From: Thalassotalea nanhaiensis
Lineage (GTDB): Bacteria; Pseudomonadota; Gammaproteobacteria; Enterobacterales; Alteromonadaceae
Direction of reading: 5' to 3'
DNA length: 64,000 bases
NCBI RefSeq assembly: GCF_031583575.1
Contig: NZ_CP134146.1
Span: forward strand, 124,001 to 188,000
Both the position numbers and the translations under genes were made by a program. Shown here piece after piece: positions 1-10,634 of this stretch; the stretch's first letter is position 1, and every line of letters starts with the position of its first letter. Below the pieces are notes generated by a model. That model saw only the letters and a list, made by a program, of their open reading frames with translations, ran no database searches and was not told the DNA's origin.

Positions 1-19
1 TGAAGGTAGCTTTAATAGT

Positions 20-1249
20 GTGCAAATGATGTTGTTTGCATTTATCACCTTATGGTTGTCGTTAACAGGGCTTATTTGGACTGTTGATTTAGGCTTAAGA
101 GGCCAATATAAAATTAAAGCATTAGCAAGCGAGAAAAATGTAAAGCTGTTCGACAAAGATAGAAACAGTATGGGTAATGTTACGTTATCTACGCATAGTA
201 ACTTGCTTGATGGCTTGATTGAGCATGATATTGCCTTACCGTCGAGTTGTGGCGGAGGTGGTACCTGTGGCCGTTGTCGCATATTGGTAAATCCTTCCGT
301 AGAGGTTACCAGTGCTGATCATCAACACTTTACTGATACACAGTTACAGCAAGGCTATCGTTTAGCCTGTCAACATTTTAGTAATGACGTGAACAGCATG
401 ACATTAGTTGATGTGAGTCGTGCCCAAAAGCTTGCTTTGAAACTTGTTAAAAGCAGCTTTATTAGTCCGATGATTAAAGAGCTACGATTTAAAGTTATTG
501 ATGGCAGTAAAGTTAAGTATAAAGCAGGGGCATTTGTGCGCTTTATGATACCTGCTACGAAAGGTTGCTCTATACCGTTAAATATTCCAGAGGAACACAA
601 ACCTCACTGGCAACATATAGAGCATTTAGAGTATGAACATTTAGCCTGCACACGTAACTACTCTCTGGCAGAATCAACTCTGACTACGGATGAATTGGTA
701 TTTACCATAAAAATACAAACAGCGCCAAATAAGCAAATCCTTCCCGGGGTTGCTTCAAGTTACTTGTGCAATTTAAATGTAGGAAAGTCAGTCGAAGCGA
801 TTGGCCCTTTTGAAGATTTTCATGCTAAGGAAAATAGTAGTAAAACTATGGTGTTTTTAGGGGCTGGCTCTGGCATGGCTCCGTTGAGATCTTTAATCAT
901 TGAGCAACTCGCCTTGGCAAAAGACGACCAGCAACCGCCTCGTGCTCTTCACTTTTTTTACGGCGCTAGAAAACAAACCGATTTACTTTATGCAGATGAT
1001 TTTAGTCAATGGGCAAAAGACAATGATGATTTCTTTTATTATCCAACACTCTCTCAGCCGGACGAAAGTTGGCATGGTGCTGTTGGGCATGCTCAAAACA
1101 CCCTTAAATCAAAACTAACGGCATTAGGTAATATCGATAATATTGAGTTTTATTTATGTGGTCCACCAGCCTTAATGAATGACGCGATTGAATTCTTAAT
1201 CTCTTCTGGAGTAGATGAAAGCAACATCGCATTTGATTCATTTGCTTAA
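20..1249 (+). CDS. NqrF-like NADH:quinone reductase subunit (2Fe-2S / FAD / NADH)
   Basis: The domain order matches NqrF, the NADH-oxidising subunit of the sodium-pumping NADH:quinone reductase: an N-terminal membrane segment (about residues 4-25), a plant-type 2Fe-2S domain with Cys77, Cys83, Cys86 and a fourth Cys in RLACQ near 117, an FAD-binding RNYS motif, an NADH-binding GAGSGMAPLRS loop and a C-terminal YLCGPP motif. Length (409 aa) fits NqrF (about 407 aa). Sequence between the motifs is clearly divergent from canonical NqrF, so it may be a second, paralogous Nqr-like complex or a stand-alone reductase. The GTG start at 20 lies 12 bases after an AAGG; ATG at 26 or 29 is possible. A TGA at 1-3 could end an upstream operon gene. 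A hairpin terminator follows. Confidence 0.75.
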   Translation: MQMMLFAFITLWLSLTGLIWTVDLGLRGQYKIKALASEKNVKLFDKDRNSMGNVTLSTHSNLLDGLIEHDIALPSSCGGGGTCGRCRILVNPSVEVTSADHQHFTDTQLQQGYRLACQHFSNDVNSMTLVDVSRAQKLALKLVKSSFISPMIKELRFKVIDGSKVKYKAGAFVRFMIPATKGCSIPLNIPEEHKPHWQHIEHLEYEHLACTRNYSLAESTLTTDELVFTIKIQTAPNKQILPGVASSYLCNLNVGKSVEAIGPFEDFHAKENSSKTMVFLGAGSGMAPLRSLIIEQLALAKDDQQPPRALHFFYGARKQTDLLYADDFSQWAKDNDDFFYYPTLSQPDESWHGAVGHAQNTLKSKLTALGNIDNIEFYLCGPPALMNDAIEFLISSGVDESNIAFDSFA

Positions 1250-1283
1250 AACCAGCACCTAATCTATTCAAGTTTATCTTTTC

Positions 1284-1320
1284 CCCTGAACTCATTACCG
1301 ATGAGTTCAGGGTACTTTTC
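1284..1320 (+). terminator. Rho-independent terminator after the NqrF-like gene
   Basis: A perfect 12-bp inverted repeat (1284-1295 with 1301-1312) around a 5-base loop is followed by a T-rich stretch, 35 bases after the upstream stop codon. The stem carries a CCC/GGG base. Confidence 0.75.
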
Positions 1321-1358
1321 ATGCAATCACTCCCTAACTGCGTTGCTTTATTGCATTT

Positions 1359-1400
1359 TGCATACGTATGCATGGCATTTCAGCTATGCATACGTATGTA
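1359..1400. promoter_or_regulatory. Tandem LacI-family operators upstream of glgP
   Basis: Two 14-bp palindromes, TGCATACGTATGCA at 1359-1372 (perfect) and TGCATACGTATGTA at 1387-1400 (one mismatch), sit 28 bp apart centre to centre. The central CG in an AT-rich palindrome is typical of LacI-family operators. The same motif occurs at 24918 and 25051 in the glucan locus next to a LacI-type gene (31634), so common control is inferred. The rest of the 316-base gap (1250-1565) holds the terminator at 1284 and about 165 bases before glgP in which I see no clear sigma70 promoter. Confidence 0.7.
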
Positions 1401-1565
1401 GTCATTTCACTAAATCTGCAATTTATCGTAACTTTATAGTCAGTAAATAAATTGCCCAATTTTCAAGCAAGCGCTAGAGCAATAAACTTAATTAAAGCAA
1501 CAATAAGCGTTTGCATTTTTCCCGTAAAGGGTTGATCAGAGTTATCAAAAGAGAACCGACTTATT

Positions 1566-4031
1566 ATGGCCACAGCAATTAAAAAGCCGTTAACTGCAGC
1601 GCAGTTCAAGAAGAAAGTAGTACAGCATTTAAACTTTACTTCCTCTCAAACAGATTATCAGCAAGACCCAACTGCGGTTTTGCGTGCCGTTTGCTTAACA
1701 GTAAACGAAGTAGTTTATGAAAAACTAACAGAAACAAATCAATACCATAAAGAACATAAAAGCCGCTCAATTAATTACCTGTCATTAGAGTATTTAATGG
1801 GCCGTATGTTATCGAACAACTTACATAACTTAGACTTGTTCGACGTTGCGCAAAAAGCCGTTGCCAGTCTTGGTTTTGAAATAGAAGACATCTTTGAAGA
1901 AGGTCACGATTTAGCGTTAGGTAACGGTGGTTTAGGCCGTTTAGCTGCGTGTTTCCTGGATTCACTTGCCACCATGGACTTTAATGCTGTTGGTTATGGC
2001 ATTCATTACGAACACGGCTTATTCAAGCAGCAATTTCATCAAGGTCGTCAAATTGAAACACCAGATGAATGGCGTGAATATGGTAACCCTTGGGAAGTAT
2101 GTCGCCCAGAAGCAGTACAAAATATTCCGTTGTTTGGCCATGTAGAAACCATTGCCAATACTGATGGCAGTGTGCAAAAAGTATGGCATAGCGGTCAAAC
2201 GATTAAAGGTGTGCCATGGGATGTGCCAATTGTCGGTTATAACTCTAAAACGGTAAACGTTTTACGTTTATGGGAATCACGGGCATCGAGTCATTTTGAT
2301 TGGGACCAGTTTAATTCTGGTGCATACCAAGATGCTCATTCGGCACAAAACCATGCGGAAACTATTTCGAAAGTACTTTACCCAAATGATGAAACTGATG
2401 CCGGTAAAGAACTACGTTTTATTCAGCAATACTTTTTCTGTGCCTGTTCAATAAAAGACATTATTAAACGCTATCAAGAGCAATATGCTGATGATTGGTC
2501 ACAGTTTAGTAAGCAAGTGGTGATTCAATTAAATGATACTCACCCAACTATCGCGATTTTAGAACTAATGCGCACCCTAATAGATGAGCAAGGATTTACT
2601 TGGTCTGATGCATTTGCCATGTGTCGTGAAATATTCGCTTATACCAACCACACCTTATTGCCAGAAGCACTGGAAAAATGGTCGGTAGATATGTTTGAAC
2701 GTGTGTTGCCACGTCATTTAGAAATTTTATACACCATCAATGAGTTTTTCCTCGATCAGGAAGTAGCAGCATTGTGGCCAAACGATCACCAGATGCGTCG
2801 CCGTTTATCTATCATTGAAGAAGGCCCGCAAAAAATGGTGCGTATGGCGCATTTATGTGTGGTTACCTCATTCAAAGTCAATGGCGTTGCACAAATTCAC
2901 TCGGACTTAGTGAAAAGTGATTTATTCCCTGAATTTAATCAACTGTATCCAAGTAAATTAACCAACGTAACTAATGGTGTAACACCGCGTCGTTGGTTAA
3001 AAGCCTGTAACCCTGAGCTTTCTAAGTTATTAGACAGCAAGGTAAAAAGTGATTGGGCGAAAGACTTATCATCGTTGAGTGCCGTTGCTAAATTTGCAGA
3101 TGATGAAAAATTTCAGCAAAAGTTTATGGCAATAAAGCACAACAACAAGGTTAAGCTTGCTGAAGAAATTCTGACAAGTACCGGTGTTGTAGTCAGTCCA
3201 GATGCAATTTTTGATGTGCAAATTAAACGCTTACATGAGTACAAGCGCCAACACTTAAGCTTCTTACATATTCTTGCGCTGTATCGACGTTTATTGGCAG
3301 ACCCAGATTACGACATGCACCCAAGAGTGTATATTTTTGGCGCGAAAGCGGCACCGGGTTATTACCTGGCAAAAGAAATCATTTACGCGATCAATAAAGT
3401 TGCAGACAAAATCAATAATGATGACCGTATAAACGGTAAGTTAAAGGTTGTGTTCATGCCGAATTACCGCGTAACCCTTGCCGAAAAAATTATTCCAGCG
3501 GCCGATGTGTCTGAGCAAATATCTACTGCAGGTAAAGAAGCCTCTGGTACCGGTAACATGAAATTAGCGCTTAACGGTGCGATTACTATTGGTACCTTGG
3601 ATGGCGCGAATGTTGAAATTGCTGAAGAAGTAGGCGATGACAATATCTTTATTTTTGGTAATACCGTTGATGATATTAAAGCGTTAGAAGCAAACGGTTA
3701 TAACCCTTATGACTACTACAACAATGATGAAGAAATTAAAGCTTGTTTAGATTGGTTGTTAACCGACTACTTTACACCAGGTAACCCGGGTGAATTGTCT
3801 GCTGTTGCGCACAGTTTACTTGATGGCGGCGATCCGTATCGATTATTAGCCGATTTTGCTGATTATGCAAAAGCTAATATTGCGCTCGATAACGCTTATA
3901 AAGACAAAGCACGTTGGGCACGCATGGCGATCATTAATACTGCAAAAATGGGTAAATTTACGTCCGATCGTTCTATTCAAGATTACGTAGACAATATTTG
4001 GAAATTAACGCCAATGAGTTCACAGGATTAA
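1566..4031 (+). CDS. glgP: Glycogen/maltodextrin phosphorylase
   Basis: GT35 alpha-glucan phosphorylase, 821 aa (E. coli GlgP 815, MalP 797). It releases glucose-1-phosphate from the non-reducing ends of cytoplasmic alpha-glucans using pyridoxal phosphate. Seen directly: the N-terminal SLEYLMGR and [13 protein letters not shown] signatures and the PLP site [15 protein letters not shown] with the Schiff-base lysine at about residue 666. First gene of a tight five-gene operon (glgB 40 bp downstream). The ATG at 1566 is preceded only by a weak purine stretch. Two LacI-type operators lie 166-207 bp upstream, so induction by imported maltodextrin is likely. GlgP and MalP cannot be separated by reading alone; the operon context suits a maltodextrin/glycogen-degrading role. 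Confidence 0.95.
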   Translation: MATAIKKPLTAAQFKKKVVQHLNFTSSQTDYQQDPTAVLRAVCLTVNEVVYEKLTETNQYHKEHKSRSINYLSLEYLMGRMLSNNLHNLDLFDVAQKAVASLGFEIEDIFEEGHDLALGNGGLGRLAACFLDSLATMDFNAVGYGIHYEHGLFKQQFHQGRQIETPDEWREYGNPWEVCRPEAVQNIPLFGHVETIANTDGSVQKVWHSGQTIKGVPWDVPIVGYNSKTVNVLRLWESRASSHFDWDQFNSGAYQDAHSAQNHAETISKVLYPNDETDAGKELRFIQQYFFCACSIKDIIKRYQEQYADDWSQFSKQVVIQLNDTHPTIAILELMRTLIDEQGFTWSDAFAMCREIFAYTNHTLLPEALEKWSVDMFERVLPRHLEILYTINEFFLDQEVAALWPNDHQMRRRLSIIEEGPQKMVRMAHLCVVTSFKVNGVAQIHSDLVKSDLFPEFNQLYPSKLTNVTNGVTPRRWLKACNPELSKLLDSKVKSDWAKDLSSLSAVAKFADDEKFQQKFMAIKHNNKVKLAEEILTSTGVVVSPDAIFDVQIKRLHEYKRQHLSFLHILALYRRLLADPDYDMHPRVYIFGAKAAPGYYLAKEIIYAINKVADKINNDDRINGKLKVVFMPNYRVTLAEKIIPAADVSEQISTAGKEASGTGNMKLALNGAITIGTLDGANVEIAEEVGDDNIFIFGNTVDDIKALEANGYNPYDYYNNDEEIKACLDWLLTDYFTPGNPGELSAVAHSLLDGGDPYRLLADFADYAKANIALDNAYKDKARWARMAIINTAKMGKFTSDRSIQDYVDNIWKLTPMSSQD

Positions 4032-4071
4032 ATCAGATGTTTAACAACGGCATCGTTAGGAAAAATAGCTA

Positions 4072-6288
4072 ATGCAAAATGATATTCAAGCCAAAATGTT
4101 GAGTGAAGTACAGGCGATAGCCAGTGCGAGTCACTCAAACCCATATGGCTTTTTAGGCTTGCACGCCGATCATAAAGGCTACTTGCAGATAAACACGTTT
4201 TTGCCTGACGCAATCCAAGTATCGTTGTTAGATGAGAAGGGCAAAGTTGTTGCCAAGCTTGATAAGATTGATGAACGAGGTTTTTTCAGTAAAGTTACTC
4301 GTCGTAAAAAGCATTTTTCATATCAGTTAAAAGTGCAAACAGCGCACGGTGAAAAAACTATAGCTGACCCTTTTGCTTGCTCGCCAGTGCTAAACGATTT
4401 AGATATTTACCTGTTTAATGAAGGCAAACACAAAAAGCCATATCAAATACTGGGCGCTCATTGTGTTGAACATGATGGCGTAACCGGTGTGTCTTTTGTT
4501 GTTTGGGCGCCTAATGCCAGCCATGTTGCGGTAGTAGGTGACTTCAATAATTGGGATGGTCGTATACACCCAATGCGTAAGCGCTTGGAATGCGGCATGT
4601 GGGAAATATTTATTGCTGAAAACGCAGCTCATACACCGGTTGTCGAAGGTTGTCATTACAAATTTGAAGTAAAAGACAATAGCGGTAATTTACTGCCATT
4701 GAAAGCTGACCCATACGGCGCGCAAGCGCAAATGCGTCCAGAAACATCGTCAGTTATTAGTGCAGAAGTAGAATTTGATTGGAATGATCAACAGTGGATG
4801 AATTCGCGTCAGTTACGCAATGACAGAAGCAGCCCTATTTCAATTTACGAGTTGCACTTAGGCTCTTGGCAACGAGACCAAGATAATGAGTTTTTAAACT
4901 ACCGAGATATCGCTAAACGTTTAATACCGTATACGCTAGAAATGGGGTTTACCCATATTCAACTAATGCCGGTAAGTGAATTTCCATACGATGGCTCATG
5001 GGGTTATCAGCCCGTTGGCTTGTTTGCTCCTACTGCTCGTTTTGGCAATGCGCAAGATTTTAAATATTTTGTTCAGGCTTGTCATAACGCGGGGATTGGT
5101 TTGTTGATTGACTGGGTACCTGGTCATTTCCCCATCGATGAACATGGCCTGGCAAAATTTGATGGCACCTGTTTATTTGAACATGAAGATTTACGCAAAG
5201 GCTTTCATCCTGACTGGAACACTTTAATTTATAATTATGGTCGTACAGAGGTGGCAAACTTTTTACGAGCAAGTGCTATGCATTGGCTTGATACCTATCA
5301 TGTTGATGGCATTCGAGTAGATGCGGTCGCATCGATGTTGTATTTGGATTATAGCCGAGCCGATGGCGAGTGGATCCCAAATGAGCATGGCGGTAATGAA
5401 AATCTGGAAGCGGTTGCATTTCTAAAAGAATTTAACGAAGAACTTTATGCCGATTATCCAGGTGCATTTTCGGTAGCCGAAGAGTCTACTTCTTGGCCGG
5501 GAGTATCTCGCCCAACAAGTGATGGCGGATTAGGCTTTGGTTATAAGTGGAACATGGGGTGGATGAACGATTCGCTTGAATACATGAAACGCGATCCTAT
5601 CTATCGTCAACACCACCATAATGAATTAAGTTTTGGCTTAGTGTATGCGTTTGATGAAAACTTTGTGTTGCCGTTAAGCCATGATGAAGTGGTGCATGGC
5701 AAAGGCTCTATTTTAACGCGTATGCCTGGTGATGAATGGCAACAATTTGCCAACTTACGCGCTTATTACAGTTTTATGTGGGCTCATCCCGGTAAAAAAT
5801 TATTATTTATGGGCTGCGAATTTGGTCAACGAGCGGAGTGGAACTTCGATCAAGGCTTAGATTGGCATTTGCTGGAAAACGACAACCATAATGGCGTGCA
5901 AAAATTAGTTAAAGACTTAAACCATCTTTATAAAACCATGCCGGCCTTGCATCAATTGGATTGTGAAAAAGACGGCTTTGATTGGATTGATCATGATAAC
6001 GCTGAGCAATCTATTTATAGCTTCGTGCGTTATGGCCAAAATGGTACGAATCCAGTGTTAGTGGTGTGTAACTTTACTCCAACAGTACAACATGCATTCC
6101 GTGTTGGTACGCCAAAAGCCGGCTATCACAGAGAAATATTCAACTCAGATGCAGCCATTTATGGTGGCAGTAATGTTGGTAACCCGCTAGGCACACAATC
6201 AATAAACAGACCTTGGCAAGGGCGCACAGATTCAATTGAAATCACCGTGCCGCCGCTTGCTACTGTGATGTTTGAGTTACAAGGTTAA
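4072..6288 (+). CDS. glgB: 1,4-alpha-glucan branching enzyme
   Basis: GH13/CBM48 branching enzyme, 738 aa (E. coli 728). It makes alpha-1,6 branches in glycogen. Visible: an N-terminal CBM48-type domain with FVVWAPNASHVAVVGDFNNWDG, then the TIM barrel with nucleophile Asp417 (GIRVDAVASM), acid/base Glu470 (SVAEEST) and Asp538 (LSHDEVVHG). The spacing from nucleophile to Glu (53 residues) equals that of E. coli GlgB (D405/E458). It lies between phosphorylase and debranching enzyme. The usual partners glgC and glgA are absent here, so glycogen synthesis must be encoded elsewhere, or GlgB here remodels imported glucan. Confidence 0.95.
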   Translation: MQNDIQAKMLSEVQAIASASHSNPYGFLGLHADHKGYLQINTFLPDAIQVSLLDEKGKVVAKLDKIDERGFFSKVTRRKKHFSYQLKVQTAHGEKTIADPFACSPVLNDLDIYLFNEGKHKKPYQILGAHCVEHDGVTGVSFVVWAPNASHVAVVGDFNNWDGRIHPMRKRLECGMWEIFIAENAAHTPVVEGCHYKFEVKDNSGNLLPLKADPYGAQAQMRPETSSVISAEVEFDWNDQQWMNSRQLRNDRSSPISIYELHLGSWQRDQDNEFLNYRDIAKRLIPYTLEMGFTHIQLMPVSEFPYDGSWGYQPVGLFAPTARFGNAQDFKYFVQACHNAGIGLLIDWVPGHFPIDEHGLAKFDGTCLFEHEDLRKGFHPDWNTLIYNYGRTEVANFLRASAMHWLDTYHVDGIRVDAVASMLYLDYSRADGEWIPNEHGGNENLEAVAFLKEFNEELYADYPGAFSVAEESTSWPGVSRPTSDGGLGFGYKWNMGWMNDSLEYMKRDPIYRQHHHNELSFGLVYAFDENFVLPLSHDEVVHGKGSILTRMPGDEWQQFANLRAYYSFMWAHPGKKLLFMGCEFGQRAEWNFDQGLDWHLLENDNHNGVQKLVKDLNHLYKTMPALHQLDCEKDGFDWIDHDNAEQSIYSFVRYGQNGTNPVLVVCNFTPTVQHAFRVGTPKAGYHREIFNSDAAIYGGSNVGNPLGTQSINRPWQGRTDSIEITVPPLATVMFELQG

Positions 6289-6294
6289 TTATTG

Positions 6295-8433
6295 ATGACC
6301 TTAGCTAAGTTGGTAAATCCAGGTAAACATTATCCTTTAGGCGCAACCTTTGATGGTAGCGGTACTAATTTTGCCTTGTTTTCTGCCAATGCCACTAAGG
6401 TTGAACTTTGTTTGTTCGACAAGGTTACTGAAACCGAATTAAGTCGGGTAGAGTTAACCGAATATACCGATGAAGTTTGGCATGGCTATTTACCACAAGT
6501 ACAGCCGGGAACCTTATATGGTTATCGAGTGCATGGGCCTTATGAACCACATAATGGCCATCGATTTAACCCTGCTAAACTATTGTTGGACCCGTACGCG
6601 AAGCAATTAAATAAAAGTTTTACTTGGTCAGAACGCCATTATGGTTTTGACATCAATTCGTGTGCGCAAGATCTAATGATCGATCATACTGACAACGCCG
6701 TCTGCATGCCAAAATGTGTTGTAGTTGAGCCGTTAGTTGGTTTAAACAATGCCGTAACAGTTAACGACAATGAAACCATAATCTACGAAGCGCATGTAAA
6801 AGGCTTTACCCAATTGAATCCAGATGTACCGGTTGAAATGCGTGGTACTTTCAAAGGGTTATCTCATCCATCAGTAATTGAATATCTTAAAGATCTGGGT
6901 GTTACCAGTGTAGAACTTCTGCCTGTTCATGGCTTTTTTGATGAATCATTTGCCTTAGAAAAAGAGTTAAAAAACTATTGGGGCTACAACTCTATCGCCT
7001 TCTTTGCGCCAGAGCCCAGGTATTGCCAGCAGCAAGATTTAATTGAGTTTCAACAAATGGTTGATGCGTTTCACCAAGCCGGATTGCAAGTCATATTAGA
7101 CGTGGTTTATAACCACACTGCTGAAGGCAATCACATGGGGCCGACGTACAGTTTTAAAGGTATCGATAACGCCAGTTATTATCGTTTAGAACCACAAGAT
7201 AAACGTTTTTATATCAACCATTCAGGCTGTGGCAATACCCTAAACTTAGCCCACCCGCGTGTTTTACAAATGGTTATGGATAGCTTGCGGTATTGGGTTG
7301 AAGTGATGGGCATTGACGGCTTCCGTTTTGATTTAGCTCCCATATTAGGTCGTCAGGATTTACAGGGTAATGATAATTTTTATGGTCATTCAAGTTTCTT
7401 TGCTGCACTTCGTCAAGATCCTGTGTTAGCTCATGTAAAGCTGATCGCAGAACCATGGGATATTGGCCATGGTGGTTATCAGCTTGGTCAATTCCCGGGG
7501 AATTGGTATGAGTGGAATGATAGATATCGTGATGCCGTTCGACGCTTTTGGCGTGGTGAAGGCAACATGATCGCCGAATTTGCCCGACGATTACATGGTA
7601 GTGGTGATATTTTTGAACATCACGGCAGACGTCCATATGCCAGCGTTAATGTAGTAACTACTCATGACGGTTATACCCTTCATGACTTGGTAACGTTTGA
7701 ACAACGTCATAATCAAGCCAATGGCGAGCAAAACAGAGATGGCCATAAGAGTAACTTTAGCCGCAATTACGGCGTTGAAGGTGAAACGTCAGATGCCAAC
7801 ATTAATAAGATACGCAAGCAACAAAAACGTAATATTTTAGCAACGCTATTTTTATCGCAAGGTACGCCAATGCTGCTTGCTGGCGATGAACGTAATAACA
7901 GTCAATATGGCAATAATAATGCCTATTGCCAAGACAATGAAATTACCTGGATTAATTGGGACAAACAAGACGAACAACAAGTTCACTTTGTTAAACAACT
8001 CATTAAGCTGCGTAAGCAACACCCATTACTTAACCGGTTAAATTATCAACACGGGCAACAAGTTTCAGCCAAAACAGGTTTGCCCGATATCAGTTGGTTT
8101 AATTGTCATGGCGAAGCTATGGATGAAAGTAATTGGCACAACAAGGCACTTAAAAGTTTTGCCATGATGTTGGCCGATACCAACAATTTCGATGAGAACA
8201 AAAAAGCAAACGTTTCTAATGATGACGCTTTATTAATAATTTTTAATGCTGCCGACGTGGCTAGCAATTTTCAGTTACCAAACTTGCCCGGTAATTGGAT
8301 TCAAATAATAAATACCGCTGATAGCACCGCCGAAATCACTAACACATTAATAGATAATACCTTATTGTCTGTTGCTCCGTTTAGTTGTTCGGTACTGACT
8401 TACAGTCAACACGATACACAGGGAATACAATAA
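6295..8433 (+). CDS. glgX: Glycogen debranching enzyme (isoamylase type)
   Basis: GH13_11 debranching enzyme that hydrolyses alpha-1,6 links, mainly on phosphorylase limit dextrins. It has an N-terminal CBM48 region (PLGATFDGSGTNFALFSANA), catalytic Asp346 (GFRFDLAPILG), Glu386 (LIAEPWD) and Asp458 (VTTHDGYTLHDLV). About 712 aa, somewhat longer than E. coli GlgX (657), with an extended C-terminal domain. ATG 6295 is preferred (AAGG 10 bases upstream); TTG at 6292 in the same frame is an alternative. It follows glgB with only six bases between, and its stop overlaps the malQ start, so it is translationally coupled with its neighbours. Confidence 0.94.
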   Translation: MTLAKLVNPGKHYPLGATFDGSGTNFALFSANATKVELCLFDKVTETELSRVELTEYTDEVWHGYLPQVQPGTLYGYRVHGPYEPHNGHRFNPAKLLLDPYAKQLNKSFTWSERHYGFDINSCAQDLMIDHTDNAVCMPKCVVVEPLVGLNNAVTVNDNETIIYEAHVKGFTQLNPDVPVEMRGTFKGLSHPSVIEYLKDLGVTSVELLPVHGFFDESFALEKELKNYWGYNSIAFFAPEPRYCQQQDLIEFQQMVDAFHQAGLQVILDVVYNHTAEGNHMGPTYSFKGIDNASYYRLEPQDKRFYINHSGCGNTLNLAHPRVLQMVMDSLRYWVEVMGIDGFRFDLAPILGRQDLQGNDNFYGHSSFFAALRQDPVLAHVKLIAEPWDIGHGGYQLGQFPGNWYEWNDRYRDAVRRFWRGEGNMIAEFARRLHGSGDIFEHHGRRPYASVNVVTTHDGYTLHDLVTFEQRHNQANGEQNRDGHKSNFSRNYGVEGETSDANINKIRKQQKRNILATLFLSQGTPMLLAGDERNNSQYGNNNAYCQDNEITWINWDKQDEQQVHFVKQLIKLRKQHPLLNRLNYQHGQQVSAKTGLPDISWFNCHGEAMDESNWHNKALKSFAMMLADTNNFDENKKANVSNDDALLIIFNAADVASNFQLPNLPGNWIQIINTADSTAEITNTLIDNTLLSVAPFSCSVLTYSQHDTQGIQ

Positions 8434-10613
8434 TGACAGCTATTCAACAACTTGCCGAACAGGTAGGTTTTCACTCCAGTTATATTGATAGTTATGGTAA
8501 CTCGGTTGCTGCCAATCAAGATGCGTTAAAAGCATTACTTACGGCAATGAACTACAACGTTGACTGCGATGAGGCAATATTAGCGAGTGTGAAGCAGTTA
8601 CGTGAAGCTTCATGGATCTCGCTTTTACCGGCAATGCAAATGGTTAAATCAGAGCAGGCTGTTCATAGCGCTTGGATCAGCGTTGCCAGTGCTGATTTAA
8701 ACAGCAACCTACAATGGCTTGTATCAAAAGAAGATGGCAGCATATTAACCGGTGTTGTAGATGTTGCTGAGCTAAGCGTTATTGCCGAGCAAGATGTTAA
8801 TGGTACGGTATATAAAAAGCTTGCAGTAGTGTTACCTAACCTACCAGAAGGGTATCATTCATTATCGGTTAGCTTAGGGGAAAACACCGCAACCGGTCAT
8901 CTAATTGTTGCACCGCAAAAATGTTATAGCCCAAATGATGCTGCAGATTATCGTATGTGGGGATTAGCTGCTCAATTGTATTCGGTTAAATCAGACAACA
9001 GTTGGGGCATGGGCGATTTTGGCGATCTTAAAAATCTAGTTAAGCAATCAGCACAGCGTGGTGTAACGGCGATAGGGTTGAATCCTTTACACCCCTTGTA
9101 TCCAAATAACCCGGGCCATATCAGCCCTTATTCACCGACAAGTCGTTGTTTTTTAAATACGCTTTATATCGATGTTACCAGTGTTATTAACTTTAACAGC
9201 TGCACGGCAGTTCAAACGTTAGTAAATTCAACTACGTTTAAAGAGCAAGTTAGCCAAGCTAACAGCCAGGAATTTATTGACTACCCACATGCGGCACATC
9301 TTAAATTTCAAGCTTTAGAATTATTATACAAAGATTTTGTTGCTAACCATTTACCGAAAAATACAAAATTTGCTAAGCAGTATTTAACCTTCGTTACTGA
9401 AATGGGCGATGACTTATCTGAATTAGCAACGTTTGATGCGCTTTATGAGCACTTTCGCGCCATTGATGAGCATGCCTATGGCTGGAAAGCTTGGCCAACA
9501 GAGTTTCAAGATCCACACAGTGTTGAGGTTGAGCAATTTAAAAAAGACAATATTGAGCGTATTGGCTATTTCCAATTTTTACAGTTTATTGCCGACAGCC
9601 AGTTAGGCGATGCAGCTGCGCAAGCAAAAGTAGATGATATGCCAGTAGGGTTATATCTAGATTTAGCGGTTGGTTGTGATGGCAGTGGCGCCGAGGTTTG
9701 GGCAGATAAGCACAGTTATGTATCTGGCGCAGCCGTTGGCGCACCACCTGATGCGATGAATACTTTAGGGCAAGACTGGGGATTAACTCCTATTAACCCC
9801 GTAGCATTGCAAGAAAAGGGCTATATGCCGTTGGTTAAAGCGTTACGCAGCAATATGCGTCATGCCGGGGCTCTTCGTATTGATCATGTGTTGGGGCTAA
9901 TGCGTCAATATTGGGTTGCGCCTGGTATGGCAGCTGACCAAGGCATTTATATTACTTTCCCGCTGGAAGACATCTTCCGCATCATAGCGCTCGAATCGCG
10001 TCGTAATAATTGTGTGGTCATTGGTGAAGATTTAGGTAACGTACCTGATGGCTTTGGTGACATTATGGCAGCGGCAGGCTTACTGTCTTATAAAGTATTG
10101 TTTTTTGAACGTTGGGATAATGGCTTATTTTTCCGTCCTGAACTTTACTCAGAACAATCAATGGTAACGGTTTCTACTCATGACTTATCAACCATCGCCG
10201 GTTGGTGGACTGGCAATGATTTGAAATGGCGTCAAGAGCTGAACTTATACCCAAATGAGCAAATGGGCATTAATGAACGTAACTCTCGAGTGACTGACCG
10301 AGAACAATTACTTGGCGCACTTGAATATGAAGGCGTGCTTAGCAAAGAGAATTTCCCGCAAACACAACCTGCGGTGATGAATTCAGAATTATCTCGCGCG
10401 GTACAAGCATTTTTGGCCAAAGCGCCAAGCCGTATTTTATTGGTACCACTTGAAGATGCTTTAGGCTTAACAGAGCAGGTAAATATACCTGGTACCATAG
10501 ATGAGCATCCAAACTGGCGTCGCCGTTTGCCATTTACCATTGAAGAGTTTTGGCAACAACAAGATATGAACAATTTAGTTGATGTAATGAATCAGGAGCG
10601 ACCAAAAGGGTAA
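8433..10613 (+). CDS. malQ: 4-alpha-glucanotransferase (amylomaltase)
   Basis: GH77 disproportionating enzyme, 726 aa (E. coli MalQ 694), which transfers maltosyl/dextrinyl groups between malto-oligosaccharides and frees glucose, making short oligomers usable by the phosphorylase. Catalytic residues visible: Asp484 (LRIDHVLGLMRQYW), Glu532 (VVIGEDLGNVPDG) and Asp584 (STHDLSTIAGWW). The open frame extends upstream to 8385, but ATG 8433 overlaps the glgX stop (TAATGA) and gives the natural N-terminus. The pairing of MalQ with phosphorylase suggests the operon serves breakdown of imported maltodextrin as well as storage glycogen. Confidence 0.94.
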   Translation: MTAIQQLAEQVGFHSSYIDSYGNSVAANQDALKALLTAMNYNVDCDEAILASVKQLREASWISLLPAMQMVKSEQAVHSAWISVASADLNSNLQWLVSKEDGSILTGVVDVAELSVIAEQDVNGTVYKKLAVVLPNLPEGYHSLSVSLGENTATGHLIVAPQKCYSPNDAADYRMWGLAAQLYSVKSDNSWGMGDFGDLKNLVKQSAQRGVTAIGLNPLHPLYPNNPGHISPYSPTSRCFLNTLYIDVTSVINFNSCTAVQTLVNSTTFKEQVSQANSQEFIDYPHAAHLKFQALELLYKDFVANHLPKNTKFAKQYLTFVTEMGDDLSELATFDALYEHFRAIDEHAYGWKAWPTEFQDPHSVEVEQFKKDNIERIGYFQFLQFIADSQLGDAAAQAKVDDMPVGLYLDLAVGCDGSGAEVWADKHSYVSGAAVGAPPDAMNTLGQDWGLTPINPVALQEKGYMPLVKALRSNMRHAGALRIDHVLGLMRQYWVAPGMAADQGIYITFPLEDIFRIIALESRRNNCVVIGEDLGNVPDGFGDIMAAAGLLSYKVLFFERWDNGLFFRPELYSEQSMVTVSTHDLSTIAGWWTGNDLKWRQELNLYPNEQMGINERNSRVTDREQLLGALEYEGVLSKENFPQTQPAVMNSELSRAVQAFLAKAPSRILLVPLEDALGLTEQVNIPGTIDEHPNWRRRLPFTIEEFWQQQDMNNLVDVMNQERPKG

Positions 10614-10634
10614 CCTTAAGGTATAGGAAAGATT

